A stretch of DNA of 7,413 nt from Bifidobacterium breve (GTDB taxonomy: Bacteria; Actinomycetota; Acidimicrobiia; IMCC26256; PALSA-555), in NCBI GenBank assembly GCA_945889545.1, contig CAMDCC010000148.1:1-7413 (forward strand), in the 5' to 3' direction. This document shows positions 5,611 through 7,413 of this stretch, one piece after another. The notes below the pieces were generated by a model that was given only the letters and a program-made list of their open reading frames with translations, had not been told where the DNA came from and ran no database searches. Every line of letters begins with the position of its first letter. The stretch's first letter is position 1. A program made the translations under genes and the position numbers.

Positions 5611-6891
5611 ATGCCGGTCGACAGCTCGCGGTACGTCCTCATCTCATCCGACTGTCACGCCGGTGCTGATCTGCGCGACTACAAGCCCTACCTCGAGAAG
5701 CGCTGGCACGACGACTTCGAGGCCTGGGCCTCCACGTACTTCGACTCGTGGGCGAACATCGACGCAGAGTCGGAGTGGAAGGCCGGCGTGTCGTCCTTCA
5801 TGGACCCGCTGAACTGGGACAGCAACAAGCGGCTCGAGGCACTCGAGACCGAGGGCATCGTCGCCGAGGTGATCTTCCCCAATACCGTGCCGCCGTTCTT
5901 TCCCAACGGGTTGCTCGCCGCGCCGGGTCCGCGCAACGCCGACGAATACGAGCAGCGATGGGCCGGGATCAAGGCACACAACCGCTGGCTCAAAGACTTC
6001 TGCGACGACGCCCCCGGCCGGCGCTTCGGCGCTGCACAGATCTTCATCGACAACGTCGACGACGCGGTCGAGGAGATCCGTTGGGCCAAGGCTGCGGGGA
6101 TGAGGCAGGTGCTACTGCCGTCCGATCACCACCTGAAGCTCCACAACCTCTACTACGGGAGCTTGGAGCCGATCTGGTCGGTGTGCGAAGAGCTCGACAT
6201 GCCGATCGGCCGGCACGGTTCCGTGGTGGGCTCGGACGCTGAGCTCGACTCCATCGATGCGGCTCACGCAGTCGGTGTGATCGAGACCACGTACTTCGGA
6301 CAACGCTCCCTGGCGCAGCTCATAATTTCCGGCGTGTTCGAGCGACACCCCGGTCTGAAATTCGTCTTCACCGAGCTCGGCGCCGGCGAGTGGTATGTCA
6401 ACGCCATCGCTGGCCTCGACATGTTCTGCATGGGAGCCAAGATGGACGGCTCCATCATGAAGATGTTCGCGGGCAAGGCAGTCGACAAACTGCCGCTCCT
6501 TCCCAGCGAGTACGCCAACCGGCAGGTGTACTTCGGCGCACTCGTCCCACCGAACGTTCTGGAGATCCACCGACAACTCGGCCTCGACAAGCTGATGTGG
6601 GGTGCCGACTTCCCGCACCACGAGGGCACGGCGCCGAACACCACCAAGGCGATCCGCGGCGGGATGCACTCGGCTTCCGAAGCCGAAGCGCGCCAGATCT
6701 TCGCCAAGAGTGCTGCTGAGGTGTACGGCGCCGACCTCGACTTCCTGCAGACGATCGCGGATCGCGTCGGGCCGACGGTCGAGGAGGTTGCCACGCCGCT
6801 CCAACCCGACGAGATCCCCGATGACCCCAACTTCCACATGATCATCGGGGCACACGCCGGCATGTTCGAGCCGCCCGGCACGAAGCGCTGA
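5611..6891 (+). CDS. Amidohydrolase family 2 (ACMSD-like) metal-dependent hydrolase or decarboxylase
   Basis: This 426-residue TIM-barrel protein belongs to the amidohydrolase-2 group (PF04909 type), which includes ACMSD and related decarboxylases and hydrolases. The N-terminal metal motif is S12-S-D14-C-H16-A-G18; relative to the D-x-H-x-H of ACMSD the second His is replaced by Gly, so the metal site is reduced or rebuilt. Further candidate ligands are H202 in PIGRHGS (198-204), E255 in VFTELGAGEW (252-261) and D333 in WGADFPHHEG (330-339), the last matching the conserved barrel-end Asp. Other typical segments are EVIFPNTVPPFF, QIFIDNVDDAVEEIRWAKAAGM (in part) and FAKSAAEVYG near the end. 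No signal peptide is seen, so it is cytoplasmic. AGGGGGG (5600-5606) lies 4 nt before the ATG. It has its own promoter, with a copy of the locus motif. The substrate is unknown; a ring-cleavage or carboxylate step in the same pathway would be plausible. Confidence 0.82.
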   Translation: MPVDSSRYVLISSDCHAGADLRDYKPYLEKRWHDDFEAWASTYFDSWANIDAESEWKAGVSSFMDPLNWDSNKRLEALETEGIVAEVIFPNTVPPFFPNGLLAAPGPRNADEYEQRWAGIKAHNRWLKDFCDDAPGRRFGAAQIFIDNVDDAVEEIRWAKAAGMRQVLLPSDHHLKLHNLYYGSLEPIWSVCEELDMPIGRHGSVVGSDAELDSIDAAHAVGVIETTYFGQRSLAQLIISGVFERHPGLKFVFTELGAGEWYVNAIAGLDMFCMGAKMDGSIMKMFAGKAVDKLPLLPSEYANRQVYFGALVPPNVLEIHRQLGLDKLMWGADFPHHEGTAPNTTKAIRGGMHSASEAEARQIFAKSAAEVYGADLDFLQTIADRVGPTVEEVATPLQPDEIPDDPNFHMIIGAHAGMFEPPGTKR

Positions 6892-6915
6892 CTCACCGAG
6901 GTCGCTACACACGCC

Positions 6916-7413
6916 TCACGAGGTGACGACGTCGGCGCGCGCCGAAAGGATCGCCTGAAGTCGCGCGGTCACCTCGTCAGTTGAGTGATCGTCGGTGAAG
7001 ACGTACGGGCGCCGGCGGCGTATCGCATCGAGCACGTTTGCGGCGACCACGGCAGGCTCAACGGTGCCGATGGGGTTCATACCCGTGCGGATCATCCCCG
7101 GCATCACAACGCTCACATCCACTGGTGGATTCGCGGTCGCGAGCTCCGCGCGAATGACGTCGGAAAGACCGAGCACACCGTGCTTGGCAACCGTGTACGG
7201 CCCGATGCCGCCATAGGCGAGCACAGCCGCCATCGACGCGGTGTTGACCACGTGCCCTTCTTCGCCGGTCGCGAGGATCCGCGGCACGAACGCGCGGACA
7301 CCGTGGATGACACCCCAGAGATTGACATCGATGACGCGATGCCACTCTTCGAGCGGGAGCTCCCAGCTCGTCCCTCCGTTGACGATGCCGGCGTTGTTCA
7401 CCGCAATGTGGAG
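6916..7413 (-). CDS. Short-chain dehydrogenase/reductase, 3' part only
   Basis: The frame is open to the right edge and ends at a TGA at 6918..6916 (165 residues in the window). The first residues visible are LHIAVNNAG, the standard NNAG motif of SDRs, so the missing part is the N-terminal TGxxxGxG nucleotide-binding segment of roughly 80-90 residues. Catalytic residues are in place: N in VIDVNLWG (fragment residue 31), S60 in NTASMAA and Y73-x-x-x-K77 in PYTVAKHG. PGMIRTGMN follows, as in classical SDRs. Internal GTG at 7401 is not the true start. The gene is convergent with the amidohydrolase, with a 24-nt gap. It is a classical SDR, not of the MFE-2 type at 3648-4574. The substrate cannot be told from the fragment. 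Confidence 0.85.
   Translation of the reverse strand, partial: LHIAVNNAGIVNGGTSWELPLEEWHRVIDVNLWGVIHGVRAFVPRILATGEEGHVVNTASMAAVLAYGGIGPYTVAKHGVLGLSDVIRAELATANPPVDVSVVMPGMIRTGMNPIGTVEPAVVAANVLDAIRRRRPYVFTDDHSTDEVTARLQAILSARADVVTS

Noticed and set aside
6918..6977. Perfect 10-bp inverted repeat (ACGAGGTGAC at 6918-6927, GTCACCTCGT at 6968-6977)
   Set aside because: Both arms lie in the coding end of the second SDR, 40 nt apart. In GC-rich DNA of this length one such match is expected by chance, and the loop is too long for a terminator.

Overview
The window is GC-rich, densely coding DNA, most likely from an actinobacterium. The GC-rich codon use, frequent GTG starts, and short intergenic gaps support this, as does a StrR/ParB-like regulator at the left edge. 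The exact lineage cannot be read from the sequence. I see no rRNA, tRNA, CRISPR array, insertion sequence or phage gene. No gene-free stretch exceeds 300 bases; the longest is 132 bases, between 5478 and 5611.

Layout. (1) Positions 1-234, minus strand: the 5' end of a ParB-N/StrR-like regulator that runs off the left edge. (2) Positions 235-337: a divergent control region with a minus-strand promoter, a 20-bp palindrome and copy 1 of a repeated intergenic motif. (3) Positions 338-3616, plus strand: a tight three-gene operon. It encodes the large (catalytic) and small (B12-binding) subunits of a two-subunit adenosylcobalamin-dependent acyl-CoA mutase, then an SCP-x-type thiolase. It ends at a hairpin at 3628-3646. 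(4) Positions 3648-4574, minus strand: an SDR resembling the (3R)-hydroxyacyl-CoA dehydrogenase part of MFE-2. It is convergent with the thiolase and divergent from the next gene. (5) Positions 4678-5478, plus: an enoyl-CoA hydratase/isomerase family protein. (6) Positions 5611-6891, plus: an ACMSD-like amidohydrolase with its own promoter. (7) Positions 6916-7413, minus: the 3' part of a second SDR that runs off the right edge.

How the genes fit together (inference). The mutase would rearrange the carbon skeleton of a branched or tertiary acyl-CoA. The crotonase, the MFE-2-like dehydrogenase and the thiolase would supply hydration or isomerisation, 3-hydroxyacyl-CoA oxidation and thiolytic cleavage. 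This looks like a degradation locus for a branched or cyclic carboxylic acid whose substrate is unknown. The mutase active-site residues resemble isobutyryl-CoA mutase more than methylmalonyl-CoA mutase or 2-hydroxyisobutyryl-CoA mutase.

The most interesting non-coding signal is a gapped motif, TGACA-N5-CTGnCAGTA. It occurs once in each of the three main promoter regions. Copies 1 and 3 match at all 14 fixed positions and copy 2 is degenerate. It may be the operator of a regulator that controls the whole locus.
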